Notes: generated from the letters alone by a model not told the origin. Positions 17,102 to 26,841 are shown, counted from the stretch's first letter. The stretch: 64,000 nt of DNA from Polyangiaceae bacterium (GCA_025936115.1 JAICTZ010000001.1:124001-188000), one strand, 5' to 3'. Numbers and translations: made by a program.

Positions 17102-17523
17102 AGTTCACCGTCAATTCCGCGGGTGGCGTCGCCAGCCGCGTCACGCTGGGCTCCCACGAGCTCGTGTTCGACCAGCCGAGCGCGGTCCCGAACGGCACCG
17201 ATCGCGGGCCGTCGCCGCTCGACGTGCTGGCGGTCGCCGTGGGAGCTTGCGCGCACTATTACGCCGCGGCGTTCCTCGCGGCTCGCCAGATGCCCACCGA
17301 AGGGCTCAGCGTCGAAATCGAAGCCGAAAAGTCACGTCAGCCCGTCACGCGTCTCGGCACGTTCGTCATCCACGTGAAGTTGCCCGCAGGCGTCGCCCTC
17401 GAACATCTGCCGGCGATCGAGCGGGCGATCCGGCACTGTCCGGCCTACGGGACCCTCGTGCATCCGCCTGACGTGACGCTCGTGGTTTCGCCGCACGAAT
17501 CGCAAAATGCACGCGTTGCGTGA
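17098..17523 (+). CDS. OsmC family protein
   Basis: DRGPSPLDVLAVAVGACAHYYAAAFLAAR... AIRHCPAYGTLVHPPDVTLVV; start ATG 17098. Confidence 0.85.
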   Translation: MKFTVNSAGGVASRVTLGSHELVFDQPSAVPNGTDRGPSPLDVLAVAVGACAHYYAAAFLAARQMPTEGLSVEIEAEKSRQPVTRLGTFVIHVKLPAGVALEHLPAIERAIRHCPAYGTLVHPPDVTLVVSPHESQNARVA

Positions 17524-17576
17524 GCACCTCGAGCAGAGCGCTCTGCCGCCCGGGGTCGGCGCTAAGGTAGCGGCGC

Positions 17577-18377
17577 ATGCGCCTTGGTCGCCCTTCGCCT
17601 CTCGTCATCGCTTTGCTTGCACTAAACCTCGGGGCTTGCGCGGGCAGCGTCCCCCCGGCGTCCAGTGCCGATGCCGTTCGCATCGATAAGGCGCCGGCGC
17701 CGCCGGGCTCGCAACCGGTGCGCGGCCTCCGCGCCACGGACGGCGAAGGCTGCGGTCTTTTCACCCACGTCGGCACGTACGAGGGCGCGAGCGCGAAGCT
17801 CCGCGAGCAAGCCAAAGCGCTCGGCGCGGACTACGTCCAGATCACGGACGTGAAGGAGCCTTACGCGGACCACGGCTGCGTGCACAAGGAGTTCACGCTC
17901 GTCGGCGTCGCGTATCGCTCGCCGCTTGCGCCGCAGCCCGCCGTGGCGACGCCTGCTCTGCCGAGTGCCACGCCCGCACCGCCTCAGAGCGGCTCGTGCA
18001 CGGGCGCCCGCACATTAGAATTTTCGGCGCGCAGTCGGGATATGGCGTCGTTCGGCGCCTGGTTCGATCAAATGCCGAACGCAGCGCCGAGTGGACTCGA
18101 GCTCCGTTACGAGCCGAGCCGGCGCGAGCTCGCGCTCGTGCGCTACCCGGAAGCGAAGACCGTCGCCGTCGCGGATGCTCCCGTCGAGCTCGGCACTGAC
18201 TGGCACGGCTTCCGTCTCGAGCGCTCGCCGGGCAAAGTAGCCGTTTGGCTCGACGGCAAGCTGGTTCTGCTTCACGCCGCCGCAGATCCCGGGGCCGGCT
18301 CGAGCTTCGCCCTCGACGCGGGAAGCATCGAGCTCCGCGGGATGCAGCTCGGCTGCACGGACGCGGCGACGCGCTGA
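17577..18377 (+). CDS. putative lipoprotein, DUF4156-like N-terminal part
   Basis: Signal/lipobox LALNLGAC; GCGLFTHVGTYEGASAKLREQAKALGADYVQITDVKEPYADHGCVHKEFTLVGVAY. Confidence 0.7.
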   Translation: MRLGRPSPLVIALLALNLGACAGSVPPASSADAVRIDKAPAPPGSQPVRGLRATDGEGCGLFTHVGTYEGASAKLREQAKALGADYVQITDVKEPYADHGCVHKEFTLVGVAYRSPLAPQPAVATPALPSATPAPPQSGSCTGARTLEFSARSRDMASFGAWFDQMPNAAPSGLELRYEPSRRELALVRYPEAKTVAVADAPVELGTDWHGFRLERSPGKVAVWLDGKLVLLHAAADPGAGSSFALDAGSIELRGMQLGCTDAATR

Positions 18378-18532
18378 GTACACGCAGCGGCTTACTGCCA
18401 CAAAGCTCGACCGAAAGTCGGCAGTAGGGATTTGTACGAAATTCACACACCGTTGCGGAAAAGGCGCGGCGTTGCGATGCTGAGCGGCTTTTGGTCGCGA
18501 CGTTGCGACGAGCTTCAAAGAACGAGGTACGC

Positions 18533-20452
18533 GTGAAGAACCGATGGGTGCGTGGTTGGTGGGTAGCGATGGGAGTGACGGCCGCGATGGGAGGTTGCGG
18601 GGACGGCTCGAAGGGTGATGCTGATACCAAATGTGCGCCGGGCAGTGAGGCCTGTAGCTGCCGTGCGGAGAGTGCCTGCGACGACGGCCTCGTGTGCCTG
18701 TCGAAGCTTTGCGTGTCGGATCCCAACGGGAGCGGCGCTGGGCAGCAGGGCGTCGCGGGAGACGACAGCAGCGCGAGCGGCGGCGTGGGTGCCGGGACGT
18801 CGAGTACGGGGGGCAGCGGGAACAACAGCGCAACGGGCGGGACTCAGGTCGGCAGCGGCGGCACCAGCGCGGGTAGCGCAGGGACCGGTGCAAGCGCGCA
18901 AGGGGGCACGGGCGCCACGGCAGGGACCTCCAACCCCGGCGGACCGACGCCCGTCGAGCTTCATGGTCAGCTTTCAGTGAGCGGCACGAACCTGGTCGAC
19001 GAGCACGGCAAGCCGGTGAAGCTCGAGGGCATGAGCAGTATGTGGCTCAATTGGGAGCCGACGGGCTACGCGCTCGACAAACAAGGCCTCATGTGGATGC
19101 GCGACAACTGGGATCTACGCGTCTTCCGCATCGCGATGGGCGTGTACTCGGCGGACGACACCGTGAACACCTACCTCGCCAACCCTCAGAAGAACGTCGG
19201 CTGGGTGAACACGATCGTGCAAAACGCCATCGACGCGGGCGTCTACGTCATCATCGATTGGCACGACCATATCGCGCTCGAGCATCAGAGCGACGCCGTC
19301 GCGTTCTTCGACGACATGTCGAGTCGCTGGGGCCAGTACCCGAACGTGATTTACGAGGTGTTCAACGAGCCGCTCGACGTGAGCTGGTCGAGCGAGCTCA
19401 AGCCGTATCATGAGGCGCTGGTCTCGACGATCCGCAAGAACGATCCGCGCAACGTGATCGTGCTCGGAACACCGAATTGGGATCAGGACGTCGACGTGGC
19501 CGCGCAGGACCCGTTGAGCGGCTCGAACCTGATGTACACGCTCCACTTCTACGCTTGCTCGCACCAGGCGACCTTTCGCAATCGAGCCAAAGCGGCGTTT
19601 CAAAGTGGACTGCCGCTCTTCGTGACCGAATGGGGCGCGACGGCCGCGGACGGAGGCCTCGACGGCGTCGTTTGCGACTCGGAAGCGCGCACCTGGCACA
19701 GCTGGCTCGACCAGGCGAACATCAGCTGGGCCGCGTGGAAGCTCGACGGTTGCACGGACGCGACGTGCATGTTCAAAGACCGCACGGCGCCGGTGACCGG
19801 CGGCTGGGGCGCGAGCGTGCTCAACGGCCACGCGCCGCTCGTCATCGACTTGATGACGAACGACCCGCCCGACACGGGCGGCTCAGGCGGGACGGGCGGC
19901 TCAGGCGGGACGGGCGGCTCGGGCGCGACGGGCGGCTCGGGCGCGACGGGCGGCTCCGGCGGCTCAGGCGCCTCGGGTGGCTCCGGCGGCTCGGGCATCG
20001 ATCTGACGGAAAAGCCGGCAGCGTGCGCGCTCGTGACGAGCTGCGCGTCGTGCTGCACCACGAGCGGCGTATTCGCCCTCGACGACGCCGATCCACCGAG
20101 CGATGCGACCGCGACCGCGGTGACGGCATGGTCCGCCGGCGCGTCCGGTGCGAGCGCGTCATTTGCGTTCACTGCCGCCAACGAAATCGGCGCCATCTTC
20201 TTTCGCTTCGCGGCGGCGGAGTACATCTCCGCGCTCGGCATCGACGCGACCTCGACCGGCGCACCGCTCGAAGTCGCGCTCACGAAGGACACGGGCGCTA
20301 GCGGCTGCATTTTCGTTCAAGACAGCGTCGGCTGGTACGAGACGGGGTGCTGGGGAACGCCCGACTACACCTACGACCAAATCGAAGTGCGCGTGCGCTC
20401 GAGCGGCAGCGGCACCGCGACACTTTCCGTGCAGGACGTTCAATACGAGTAG
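18533..20452 (+). CDS. GH5-family glycoside hydrolase (cellulase-like) lipoprotein with low-complexity linkers
   Basis: Catalytic signatures YEVFNEPL (acid/base Glu) and PLFVTEWGA (nucleophile Glu); lipobox region AAMGGC; Gly/Ser/Thr linkers; C-terminal beta-rich domain. Confidence 0.88.
   Translation: MKNRWVRGWWVAMGVTAAMGGCGDGSKGDADTKCAPGSEACSCRAESACDDGLVCLSKLCVSDPNGSGAGQQGVAGDDSSASGGVGAGTSSTGGSGNNSATGGTQVGSGGTSAGSAGTGASAQGGTGATAGTSNPGGPTPVELHGQLSVSGTNLVDEHGKPVKLEGMSSMWLNWEPTGYALDKQGLMWMRDNWDLRVFRIAMGVYSADDTVNTYLANPQKNVGWVNTIVQNAIDAGVYVIIDWHDHIALEHQSDAVAFFDDMSSRWGQYPNVIYEVFNEPLDVSWSSELKPYHEALVSTIRKNDPRNVIVLGTPNWDQDVDVAAQDPLSGSNLMYTLHFYACSHQATFRNRAKAAFQSGLPLFVTEWGATAADGGLDGVVCDSEARTWHSWLDQANISWAAWKLDGCTDATCMFKDRTAPVTGGWGASVLNGHAPLVIDLMTNDPPDTGGSGGTGGSGGTGGSGATGGSGATGGSGGSGASGGSGGSGIDLTEKPAACALVTSCASCCTTSGVFALDDADPPSDATATAVTAWSAGASGASASFAFTAANEIGAIFFRFAAAEYISALGIDATSTGAPLEVALTKDTGASGCIFVQDSVGWYETGCWGTPDYTYDQIEVRVRSSGSGTATLSVQDVQYE
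19877..19948 (+). repeat. 18-bp tandem repeat encoding GGSGGT/GGSGAT linker, about 4 units, decaying to ~19998
   Basis: GGCGGCTCAGGCGGGACG x2 then GGCGGCTCGGGCGCGACG x2, read directly. Confidence 0.85.
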
Positions 20453-20809
20453 CGGCGGCTGCTCGCGCTCAGGGCACGCGGCGGCCTCCCGCGTGCCCGG
20501 GGCTCTTGACGTCGGCAGGTGCGGGCTCGAGGTGTGTTCTCGGCGTGGGCGTCGGTCAGCGTCCGTCTGGTATTACTGCCGAAGTTTTGGAGCTCCTGGC
20601 TAAATTTGGCTGCGCTGATTAGTTCGGCCCGAAGTTGGTCCGGCTGGCGACCGCGCTCGTATCGGGCGAGAAGGAAACGGCAATGCGCCGGCCTCGCCGG
20701 TGCTTTCGTGGCTCATGGCGACTCGGGGCGATCGTGATCTGCTCGTGCCAAAGACTTCGGCAGTAGTGCTAGGTGCGGCGGCGTTGCACGCTCCTGCGTT
20801 CGAGACCGC

Positions 20810-22534
20810 ATGAATTCCTTCGTCCGTCATCGCTATGCAGGGCTCACGCTGTCGCTCGCTTTCGGCTTCGGTTGCGGAGACGATGCGTCGCACGTCACGC
20901 GCGCGCAGGCAGGACGCGCGTCAGTCGCTCCACCCCAAGGCGACGGCGGCGCGAGCGGAGACGACACGCCTGGCGGAACACCCGCCGCCGGTGGGGACCC
21001 CGCCGCCGCTGGAAAACAGACCACCGGTGGGCGAGCAGGAGTCAGCGGCGGCTCTGCGACGCAATCCGGAGGATCCGCCGGTCGTTCGGTTACCGACCCG
21101 GGTGGGCAACGCGGACGGGAGCAGGGCTCCGCCGGCGAGGCCACGGGCGGCACCAGCACGACGACCGATGCGGGTGACGGCGGGCAGGCAGGCGGCAGCG
21201 AGAGCTCCGCGGGCAACGGCGACGGTGGCGCGAGCGCCGAGCCGCTCGGTGTCGTTCTCGTTCCTGGCTTCTCCGAGCGAAAGTGGATCCACTCGACGCA
21301 CGGAGGTGACCTCGTCCTCGAGGAAGCGTTGACCGGCTTCGCTTCGCTCACACCACCGAAGACACGCGTGAGAAGGCTCACGCGTGAGCGCGAAACCAAG
21401 GCCGAGTGGGCGGCTCCCGACGACCAGTACATCTCCGACTTCTGCGAGCACCCGTCGGGCGAGCTCTCGCTCGTACTCCGCTCTTCTTCGTTCGAGTTCG
21501 CGCTGGTTCGGCTCGACGCGGGGCTCGACCTGCTTCAGATGTCGACGCTCCACGATCCGGCAGTCGCCACGGATCCGCACGCCGCCGAGGCGGGCGCGAG
21601 CGATCTCGTCGCCAATGGGTTGCTGAACGACGCGGCGCGCATCGGCGCGTTCGGTGAGGACGTGTTCGCCGTGGCCGTATCGTCCATCAACGCCGTCATC
21701 GGCTACCGTGCGCGTTTCAGCGCGGGGCAGTGGGCGGAGCCGGAGCGCACGTTGATCGAGCCGCCCGTCGCGCTCGCGCCGTTTCTGCCCATCGGCGGAA
21801 GCTTCGATACGTTCGGAGCCATCGGGGAATGGTTCCGCACGCCACTCGACATCGACGAGAACGGCAATGCTTACGTCGCGGTCTGGGCGAACCCCTCGCG
21901 GATTCGCAATCACGCGCAGCTGTTCCAAGACGGCCTGACTCCACTGCCGGGGGATCCCGCACTACCGAACGCCGGCGATTCGGACGTGCTCCTCACCAAG
22001 CTCGCGCCGAGCGGCGAGCGAGTCTGGTCGCGCGTCGTCGGAACCGAGCACGAGGACGAACCGTATGCCATCCGCGCGCAGGGCGGGTTCGTCGCCGTCG
22101 CGGGTCGCTCGCGGCGCTTTCCGAGCTTCGACAACACGGCGTGGGACGCGCTCCTGAGCGTCACGACGGCCGCGGGCGACGCGACCGACACCCTGTCGCT
22201 CGAGCTCGACGCGTCGAGCATCTTGCTCGGCGTGGACACGCGCCCCGGTGGCGGCTTCGTCGTCGCGGGCAGCGACGGCTGGTCTCAGAACCCTGACGGC
22301 TTGAGCATCCTGTCTTTCGGCCAAAAGCTCCTGCTGGAACTGCCGACGCTCGACGAGCCGCCCGTCCGCGTCGCGCTACCCGCCGGCCCGCGGCACAACG
22401 AGCTCCACGCCGTCAGGACCACGCTCGACGGCATTGCGCTCGCCGGGCATGAAGACGGGCCCCTCACCCACTCGGGCGACGGCGACGCGACGGAAATTCA
22501 CGCGAACGGTGTGCTCGCGTTCGTGCCGCCGTAA
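20810..22534 (+). CDS. putative secreted/lipoprotein with Gly-rich N-terminal region and repetitive beta-rich body
   Basis: Leader YAGLTLSLAFGFGCGDD; Gly/Thr/Ser-rich stretch; propeller-like pattern of periodic strands. Confidence 0.75.
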   Translation: MNSFVRHRYAGLTLSLAFGFGCGDDASHVTRAQAGRASVAPPQGDGGASGDDTPGGTPAAGGDPAAAGKQTTGGRAGVSGGSATQSGGSAGRSVTDPGGQRGREQGSAGEATGGTSTTTDAGDGGQAGGSESSAGNGDGGASAEPLGVVLVPGFSERKWIHSTHGGDLVLEEALTGFASLTPPKTRVRRLTRERETKAEWAAPDDQYISDFCEHPSGELSLVLRSSSFEFALVRLDAGLDLLQMSTLHDPAVATDPHAAEAGASDLVANGLLNDAARIGAFGEDVFAVAVSSINAVIGYRARFSAGQWAEPERTLIEPPVALAPFLPIGGSFDTFGAIGEWFRTPLDIDENGNAYVAVWANPSRIRNHAQLFQDGLTPLPGDPALPNAGDSDVLLTKLAPSGERVWSRVVGTEHEDEPYAIRAQGGFVAVAGRSRRFPSFDNTAWDALLSVTTAAGDATDTLSLELDASSILLGVDTRPGGGFVVAGSDGWSQNPDGLSILSFGQKLLLELPTLDEPPVRVALPAGPRHNELHAVRTTLDGIALAGHEDGPLTHSGDGDATEIHANGVLAFVPP

Positions 22535-22717
22535 CGACTGCATCGGGCGCCCCCCATCGTTTTTAGCGCAGCAAGAAATCCTGCGCTCCGCTTGCTCACG
22601 AGCGACAAACTGTCTCGGCTTCACGGATGCACCCGGCGGCGAAGCGTGCGCGCGACATGCTAGGCTCCCCGCCTCAATCGAACAGGACGCTCCGCACTCC
22701 TGTCGAGACGGAGCCAT

Positions 22718-24055
22718 GTGCACGCAAATATCCTAATGGCAGACGACGAGCCCGAGGTAAGCGAGCTCGTAGAAGCAGGGCTCGCTCGCCTGGGCCACCA
22801 AGTGACGAGCGTCAAGACCGGAGAAAAGGCGCTCGAGCTACTCGGCGCGACGGAATTCGACGTGTTGCTCACCGATCAGGCGATGAGCGGGATGACCGGC
22901 GTGGAGCTTTGTCGCAAGGCGCTCGCGCTGAGGCCGCACCTCTGCGTCATCATTTTCACGGGCTTCGGCAGTATGGAGCTTGCCGTGGAAGCGCTGCGCG
23001 CCGGGGCCTACGACTTCGTCACGAAACCCGTGGCGCTCGACGTTCTGACGCTGACCCTGAAACGCGCGGCGCTACGTCAGGGTGTCGGTCGAGACCTCCG
23101 CCAATCGACGGGGGGCGAGACGCCCGTGACGTTCGGAATGGTGGGCGGCAGCGCGGCAATCCAGCGTGTATTCGACGTCGTGGGCCGCATTGCCCGCACG
23201 GAGACCGCCGTCCTGATTCAGGGCGAGACCGGCACGGGCAAAGAGCTCGTCGCGCGCGCCATTCACGAGCAGAGCGGACGCAAAGGTCGGTTCGTCGCCA
23301 TCAACTGTTCCGCCATGCCCGAGGGCCTGCTCGAGAGCGAGCTCTTCGGTCACATGGCGGGCGCCTTCACGGATGCGCGTGAAGCGCGCGCCGGACTTTT
23401 CGTCGAGGCGCGCGGGGGCACGGTCTTCCTCGACGAAATCGGCGAAATGCCGCTCGGCATGCAGGCCAAGCTTCTCCGCGCGTTGCAAGAAAAGAAGGTG
23501 CGGCCGCTCGGGGGCGCACGCGAGATCGCCTTCGATGCGCGCATCGTTACCGCGACGAATCGGAATTTGGCGGACGAGATCGAAGCCAAGCGCTTTCGCG
23601 CCGATCTCTATTATCGGGTCAACGTGGTCACGGTGGACGTGCCGTCGTTGCGGTCTCGCCCGGACGACATCCTTCCGCTCGCGCGTTACTTCCTCGGGCG
23701 CTTCAAGCGGCCGGGACACGAGCCGCTCCGGCTCGGCCGCGCCGTCGCCGAACGGCTCGTCGCCTACTCGTGGCCGGGCAACGTGCGTGAGCTCGAGAAC
23801 TGCATCGAGCGCGCCGTCGCCTTCGCGCAGTTCGACGAGATCACGGTGGACGATCTGCCGCCCGAGTTGAAGCTCGTGTGGGACGATGCAGCGTCGGACA
23901 ACTCGACGCTCGACTTCGTCGAACAGAGCTACATCCAGAAAGTATTGGAGGCGGTAGACGGCGATACCCAGGCCGCCGCCGGCATCCTCGGCTTCGACAG
24001 TCGTACGCTCCGTCGCAAATTGGGGCTTTCGGATGCAGAGCGCGACGTTGAATAA
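22718..24055 (+). CDS. sigma54-dependent response regulator (NtrC family)
   Basis: REC (ILMADDEPEVSELV...VLLTDQAMSGMTG), AAA+ (GETGTGKELVARAIH; GAFTDA in place of GAFTGA), C-terminal Fis-like HTH. Confidence 0.93.
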   Translation: MHANILMADDEPEVSELVEAGLARLGHQVTSVKTGEKALELLGATEFDVLLTDQAMSGMTGVELCRKALALRPHLCVIIFTGFGSMELAVEALRAGAYDFVTKPVALDVLTLTLKRAALRQGVGRDLRQSTGGETPVTFGMVGGSAAIQRVFDVVGRIARTETAVLIQGETGTGKELVARAIHEQSGRKGRFVAINCSAMPEGLLESELFGHMAGAFTDAREARAGLFVEARGGTVFLDEIGEMPLGMQAKLLRALQEKKVRPLGGAREIAFDARIVTATNRNLADEIEAKRFRADLYYRVNVVTVDVPSLRSRPDDILPLARYFLGRFKRPGHEPLRLGRAVAERLVAYSWPGNVRELENCIERAVAFAQFDEITVDDLPPELKLVWDDAASDNSTLDFVEQSYIQKVLEAVDGDTQAAAGILGFDSRTLRRKLGLSDAERDVE

Positions 24056-24233
24056 AAAGAAACTCCAGGCACGCGCACCCAAGAGCCCTGAAGAAGAAGC
24101 AAGTCGCTGACAGGTAGTGCCGACGGCTTGCAGGGTGCGCCGGAGTAGCCGCGCGCGTACATCCTCGCTCAGATCGGGTACTGACGACGACTTGCGCTCA
24201 TAAGATTTCGGAACACCGCCCACGTACTCCCGT

Positions 24234-25115
24234 ATGAAGTATACGGGTCTCCTTTTCGTTACTGGTTTTGCAAGTTTGTTGACGGCGTATGGCTGCGGGT
24301 CCGACGCTGGGACACCGCCGGTCTCCGGCGGCGGCGCAAAGGCTGGCTCCGCAGGCTCGTCGGCTCATGCCGGCTCGAGCGGCAAGGGTGGGAGCACGAG
24401 CACGGGCGGCACCGGCGCGATCGGCGGCTCGAACGCCATGGCTGGCGAAGCCGGGCAGGGACAAGCCGGCATGGCCGCGGGCGGCAACGACGCGACGGGT
24501 GGCACGGGCCAGGCCGGCGCACCTGACCAGGGAGGTCAGCCGGGCGAGGCCGGCATGGCCGGCGCAAGCGCAGGCGAAGCCCCCATGCTCACGGGCGGTT
24601 CCTCGAGCATCGGCGGCACCTCGAGTAGCGGCGGCTCGCCGAGCACGGGCGGCTCATCCGGCACCGACACCGGCGGCACTGCGGGCGCGGCGACGGGCGG
24701 CACGGCAGGCGCTTCGAGCGGAGGCAGCGCAGGCTCCGGCGCCGGCACGACGAGCAGCGGCGGGATCGGCGGCAACGCGCAGACCTGCACCGGCACCGCG
24801 ACGGCGTGCGACCTACTCACCGCGAGTCAGTGTTCGGCCGCGAGCGGTTGCACCTCGGCGCCGAGCTGCACGGGATCCCCGCTGACGTGCGCCACCGCGG
24901 TGACACAGCCGACCTGCAACAGCGTCAGTGGATGCGGCTGGAACGGCACGAATCAGGTCTGCGAAGGCACCCCCCAGGCGTGCAGCACACACGGCTCGAG
25001 TCTCGCGTGCGTGACGAACGGCTGCACTTGGAAGGAGTGTTCCGGCACGGCAGCGGGGTGCTCTACGCTGAGTCCGACCGAGTGCGTGACGCAGCCGGGC
25101 TGCTCGCTCAACTGA
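24234..25115 (+). CDS. putative lipoprotein with Gly-rich linker and Cys-rich C-terminal repeats
   Basis: Leader LLFVTGFASLLTAYGC; long GGT/GGS linker; four C-x-G-x(4)-C-x(8)-C-x(4)-GC-type repeats. Confidence 0.8.
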   Translation: MKYTGLLFVTGFASLLTAYGCGSDAGTPPVSGGGAKAGSAGSSAHAGSSGKGGSTSTGGTGAIGGSNAMAGEAGQGQAGMAAGGNDATGGTGQAGAPDQGGQPGEAGMAGASAGEAPMLTGGSSSIGGTSSSGGSPSTGGSSGTDTGGTAGAATGGTAGASSGGSAGSGAGTTSSGGIGGNAQTCTGTATACDLLTASQCSAASGCTSAPSCTGSPLTCATAVTQPTCNSVSGCGWNGTNQVCEGTPQACSTHGSSLACVTNGCTWKECSGTAAGCSTLSPTECVTQPGCSLN

Positions 25116-25317
25116 CGCAAGCTCGAGGCTGGGAGCGGCGCGGGCACCGAACCGCCGCGCCGCTCCACGCGCTCACGACCGAGCTCGAGTGACGCCGACG
25201 AGTCCGCAGAGCTGCGGCAGAGACGATGTGGTCAGTACGGCGCGCGCGTACGACTTATTTCGTACGTGATCGACAACCGCTCACAATCGGCCACAAGAAA
25301 AGCCACTCACGGGAAGC

Positions 25318-26841
25318 ATGCGCACTCCGCACTTGATCGTCACTTTGGGGGCAGTGATAGGATGTTTCAATTCGGCTTGCAGCGACGGAAGCATCGACTC
25401 GTTCTCGGGACCGCGGCTCGGCGCCGGTGGGGCCGCGACGGCGGGTAGCGCCGGAGCGACGGGCGGCATCGCGACCAGCCCGAACGCTGGTGCGACGAGC
25501 ACGGGTGGCAGCGCTGCGTCGGCGGCGGGCGGCCTGATGTCCTCGGGCGGCAGCGGGACACTGCCGGCGTGCGAGCCGACCGCGCAATCGATTCACGACA
25601 CGATCATCGTCCCTTCCTGCACGCAGCGCTCGTGCCATGGCGCCGGGCAGGCCGCCGCGGCGCTCGATCTCTCGACCACCGATTGGACTTCTAAGCTCGT
25701 GGGCGTGAGCTCGTCCACGTGCGACGGCTGGGCGCGTGTCGTCCCCGGCAGTCCCGCACAGTCGTTCCTGTATGAAAAGATCTCGAACCCGATGCCCGCT
25801 TGCGGCGGCGATCGCATGCCGAGCGGCGGTGTGCTGCCCGACGCGTACGTTCAGTGCGTCGCCGACTGGATCACGAGCTTGGGACAGGGCTCGTGCGAGA
25901 CGTGCGGCGGCTCCGCGTGCGTGTCGCTGCCGACCGATCCGAATCACTGCGGGACGTGCGACCGCGTGTGTCCCGCCACGGCCGCGTGCGACAGCGGACA
26001 ATGTGTGTGTCCGGGCGCACAGACGGCCTGCGGCTCGACCTGCGTCGACCTGACGAGCGATCCCGACGACTGCGGCAGCTGCGGCAACGTCTGCGCAGCG
26101 GGAGCGACCTGCAGCGCCGGCAAATGTGCCTGCTCGGGCTCGCTCAGCGCCTGTGGCACGAGCTGCGTCGATCTCGGCTCGGACGCGGCTCACTGTGGCG
26201 CTTGCGGCTCGGCCTGCGCTGCGGGCGAGGTGTGTTCGCAAGGAAAGTGCACGTCGGGCTGCGGCACGCTCATGCAATGCGGAGCGAGCTGCGTCGACGT
26301 GCAGACCAGCGTCACGAACTGCGGCTCGTGCGGTAACGCCTGCGCTGCGGGGCTCACCTGCGCGAAGGGCTCGTGTGGCTGCGCCGCAGGCCTGAACCAG
26401 TGTGGCACGAGCTGCGTCAATTTACAGACGGACGGCCAGAACTGCGGCATGTGCGGCACGAGCTGCGGCCCTGGCTCGACGTGCTCGAGCGGTCAATGCC
26501 AGTGTGGCTCGACGAGCATTTCGTTCGCGAGCGACGTGCAACCCATCTTCACGGCAGCATGCACCGCTGCGGGCTGCCACTCCGGCACGAAGCCGAAAGA
26601 AAACTTATCGCTCGTGGCCGGCAAAGCCTACGACGAGCTCGTCGGCGTCACCTCGGCCGAGTGCAGCGGCGGCCGGAAGCTCGTCACGGCCGCGGACGTG
26701 CGGCAGAGCTACCTCGTCGACAAACTGCTCGGCACGAACCTGTGCAGCGGCTCGCAAATGCCCAAGGCGGGCCAAAGCTTGTCGGCCGCCGATCTCGCCA
26801 AGGTCAGCGATTGGATCTGTCAGGGCGCCAAGCGCAACTGA
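25318..26841 (+). CDS. lipoprotein with two CX4CH cytochrome-c-like modules flanking five Cys-rich repeats
   Basis: CTQRSCH (25618..25638) and CTAAGCH (26560..26580), each followed by DLS/ELVGV, SxLxxK, MPxxG, DWI; five CGxxCVxLxxDxxxCGxCxxxC repeats between. Confidence 0.85.
   Translation: MRTPHLIVTLGAVIGCFNSACSDGSIDSFSGPRLGAGGAATAGSAGATGGIATSPNAGATSTGGSAASAAGGLMSSGGSGTLPACEPTAQSIHDTIIVPSCTQRSCHGAGQAAAALDLSTTDWTSKLVGVSSSTCDGWARVVPGSPAQSFLYEKISNPMPACGGDRMPSGGVLPDAYVQCVADWITSLGQGSCETCGGSACVSLPTDPNHCGTCDRVCPATAACDSGQCVCPGAQTACGSTCVDLTSDPDDCGSCGNVCAAGATCSAGKCACSGSLSACGTSCVDLGSDAAHCGACGSACAAGEVCSQGKCTSGCGTLMQCGASCVDVQTSVTNCGSCGNACAAGLTCAKGSCGCAAGLNQCGTSCVNLQTDGQNCGMCGTSCGPGSTCSSGQCQCGSTSISFASDVQPIFTAACTAAGCHSGTKPKENLSLVAGKAYDELVGVTSAECSGGRKLVTAADVRQSYLVDKLLGTNLCSGSQMPKAGQSLSAADLAKVSDWICQGAKRN
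25904..26510 (+). repeat. array of five ~40-aa Cys-rich coding repeats
   Basis: Units CGGSACVSLPTDPNHCGTCDRVC.., CGSTCVDLTSDPDDCGSCGNVC.., CGTSCVDLGSDAAHCGACGSAC.., CGASCVDVQTSVTNCGSCGNAC.., CGTSCVNLQTDGQNCGMCGTSC.. Confidence 0.85.

Noticed and set aside
25904-26510. Tandem repeats resembling a CRISPR-like array
   Set aside because: Period is in frame and encodes Cys-rich protein repeats; units are diverged with no spacer structure
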